A DNA stretch of 64,000 bases, taken from assembly GCA_013359135.1 (NCBI GenBank), contig JABWCN010000017.1, positions 1 through 64,000 on the forward strand, in the 5' to 3' direction. Origin of the DNA: Pseudobdellovibrionaceae bacterium. Its GTDB lineage: Bacteria; Bdellovibrionota; Bdellovibrionia; Bdellovibrionales; Bdellovibrionaceae. The position numbers were made by a program, and so were the translations under genes. Shown here piece after piece: positions 63,401 through 64,000 of the stretch (positions within the stretch are counted from its first letter, which is position 1; each line of letters starts with the position of its first letter). The notes beneath the pieces were generated by a model, which saw only the letters and a program-made list of their open reading frames with translations, did no database searches and was not told the origin of the DNA.

Positions 63401-64000
63401 ATGAGTATATATAGTTTCAAGAATTTAAAACTTAAGTACCTCATCACAGGCTTAATCTTATTTTTGCAAATAAGTACTGCAAAAGAGAATACCTTTAATT
63501 TTAACGAAGTTTGGAAAAAGATTTTTGATAACTCCAGTCTTATTCAAGCAAGTTCCCTTGAGGTTGAAGCAAGTAACCTAGAGAAAGACAGAGCTAGCAG
63601 GCACTGGCTTCCTAAAGTATATCTTGATATCAAAACCTACAAAACAAATGACCCTGGAATGTCCTTTTTTGGATTACTAGAACAAAAAGCACTTAAAAAT
63701 GATGATTTTAATTCTCAGTCTATAAATAACCCTTCAGCTTCTCATTTTTCACGAGGTTCCTTAGGCCTTGATTTAGCACTTTATGAAGGAAATTTTAAAA
63801 CCACTTACTCAAGTATGATGACTTTACAAAGTCAACTCAAGCAAACTGAGAAAAAACAAAAAACAATAAGTCTTTATTCTGAAGTTTTAAAAGCCTATAC
63901 TCAACTTGGAATTTTTTTTCTTCAAGACATAAAACTGGCTAAATTATCAAAACAAATCGACACCTTACTAAACTCTTATCAACTTGGGCAAAAATCCAAC
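63401..64000 (+). CDS. TolC-family outer-membrane efflux protein, N-terminal part
   Basis: The frame opens at an ATG eight bases after AAGGA and is still open when the window ends, so only the first 200 codons are seen. After a signal peptide (YLITGLILFLQISTAK), segments such as RHWLPKVYLDIKTYKTNDPG, RGSLGLDLALYEG and SLYSEVLKAYTQLG follow the pattern of TolC/OEP proteins: a first long helix, two barrel strands and the next helix. It lies 19 bases after the ArsR gene. RND or ABC efflux partners would be expected further right. Confidence 0.75.
   Translation, partial: MSIYSFKNLKLKYLITGLILFLQISTAKENTFNFNEVWKKIFDNSSLIQASSLEVEASNLEKDRASRHWLPKVYLDIKTYKTNDPGMSFFGLLEQKALKNDDFNSQSINNPSASHFSRGSLGLDLALYEGNFKTTYSSMMTLQSQLKQTEKKQKTISLYSEVLKAYTQLGIFFLQDIKLAKLSKQIDTLLNSYQLGQKSN

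Noticed and set aside
1-64000. tRNA, rRNA, CRISPR, insertion sequence or prophage
   Set aside because: I looked in the intergenic stretches and saw no cloverleaf-like sequence, spaced repeats, transposase or integrase; tRNA-scanning software would be needed to exclude tRNAs firmly.

Overview
This is an AT-rich (roughly one third G+C by eye), densely coded chromosomal window of a Gram-negative bacterium. Several things point to the diderm envelope: an apolipoprotein N-acyltransferase, lipobox-bearing precursors, beta-barrel-like proteins and a TolC-family protein. A large share of exported proteases, big exported proteins of unknown function, two-component/SpoIIE/HD-GYP signalling and small lipoproteins suggests a member of the Bdellovibrionota (Bdellovibrio/Bacteriovorax-like bacteria). 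That placement is inference from gene content and was not tested by a search. I see no rRNA, tRNA, CRISPR array, transposase or phage gene. The window looks like ordinary chromosome with a few unusual operons.

Layout. 0.1-1.9 kb: overlapping leftward genes for a LOG-family hydrolase, an RluA-type pseudouridine synthase and the RlmE rRNA methyltransferase. 2.0-11.3 kb: a signalling region with a small membrane protein, a receiver/DUF4388/TPR protein, a STAS protein, a HAMP-SpoIIE phosphatase, a FecR-type exported protein whose stop overlaps the start of a CheA-like cytosolic kinase, and a CheY-like regulator. 11.3-14.7 kb: ChaN-like protein, ribosomal protein L33, dCTP deaminase, RecQ. 14.8-19.3 kb: a lipoprotein with EF-hand loops overlapping an outer-membrane barrel gene. 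19.4-25.4 kb: hydrolase, M14-like peptidase, HD-GYP protein, small membrane ORF, ELM1-like protein and a long exported helical protein. 25.4-26.0 kb: a gene-poor stretch with palindromes, a small ORF and a strong terminator. 26.0-36.0 kb: a leftward block of exported proteins (glycine-rich lipoprotein, subtilase, 1138-residue unknown, barrel).

36.0-51.3 kb is mostly housekeeping: EamA transporter, DUF475 membrane protein, a second subtilase, a zinc-ribbon protein, Lnt, MutS2, a degenerate receiver/PilZ-like protein, an EVE protein, two tRNA-dihydrouridine synthases around a glutaredoxin, PurK and PurE. 51.3-56.5 kb is acyl/acetyl-CoA metabolism: a TetR repressor divergent from a thiolase across a perfect double operator, then acetyl-CoA synthetase divergent from cysteine synthase. 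56.5-61.3 kb has a di-heme cytochrome lipoprotein, a DUF1304 protein and a thioredoxin-TPR protein. 61.2-64 kb is a probable reactive-sulfur locus: a 55-residue protein, a sulfide:quinone oxidoreductase-like flavoprotein, a perfect palindrome, a two-cysteine ArsR regulator and the start of a TolC-family gene cut by the window edge.

The best candidates for something new are (i) the signalling region at 2.3-11.3 kb, where a FecR-type sensor, a CheA-like kinase with no CheW-like domain and a SpoIIE-STAS pair with no visible anti-sigma kinase sit together; (ii) the exported-protein blocks at 14.8-19.3 and 26.0-36.0 kb; and (iii) the sulfur locus with its small conserved-looking ORF. Genes are packed with many ATGA overlaps and several tail-to-tail coding overlaps.
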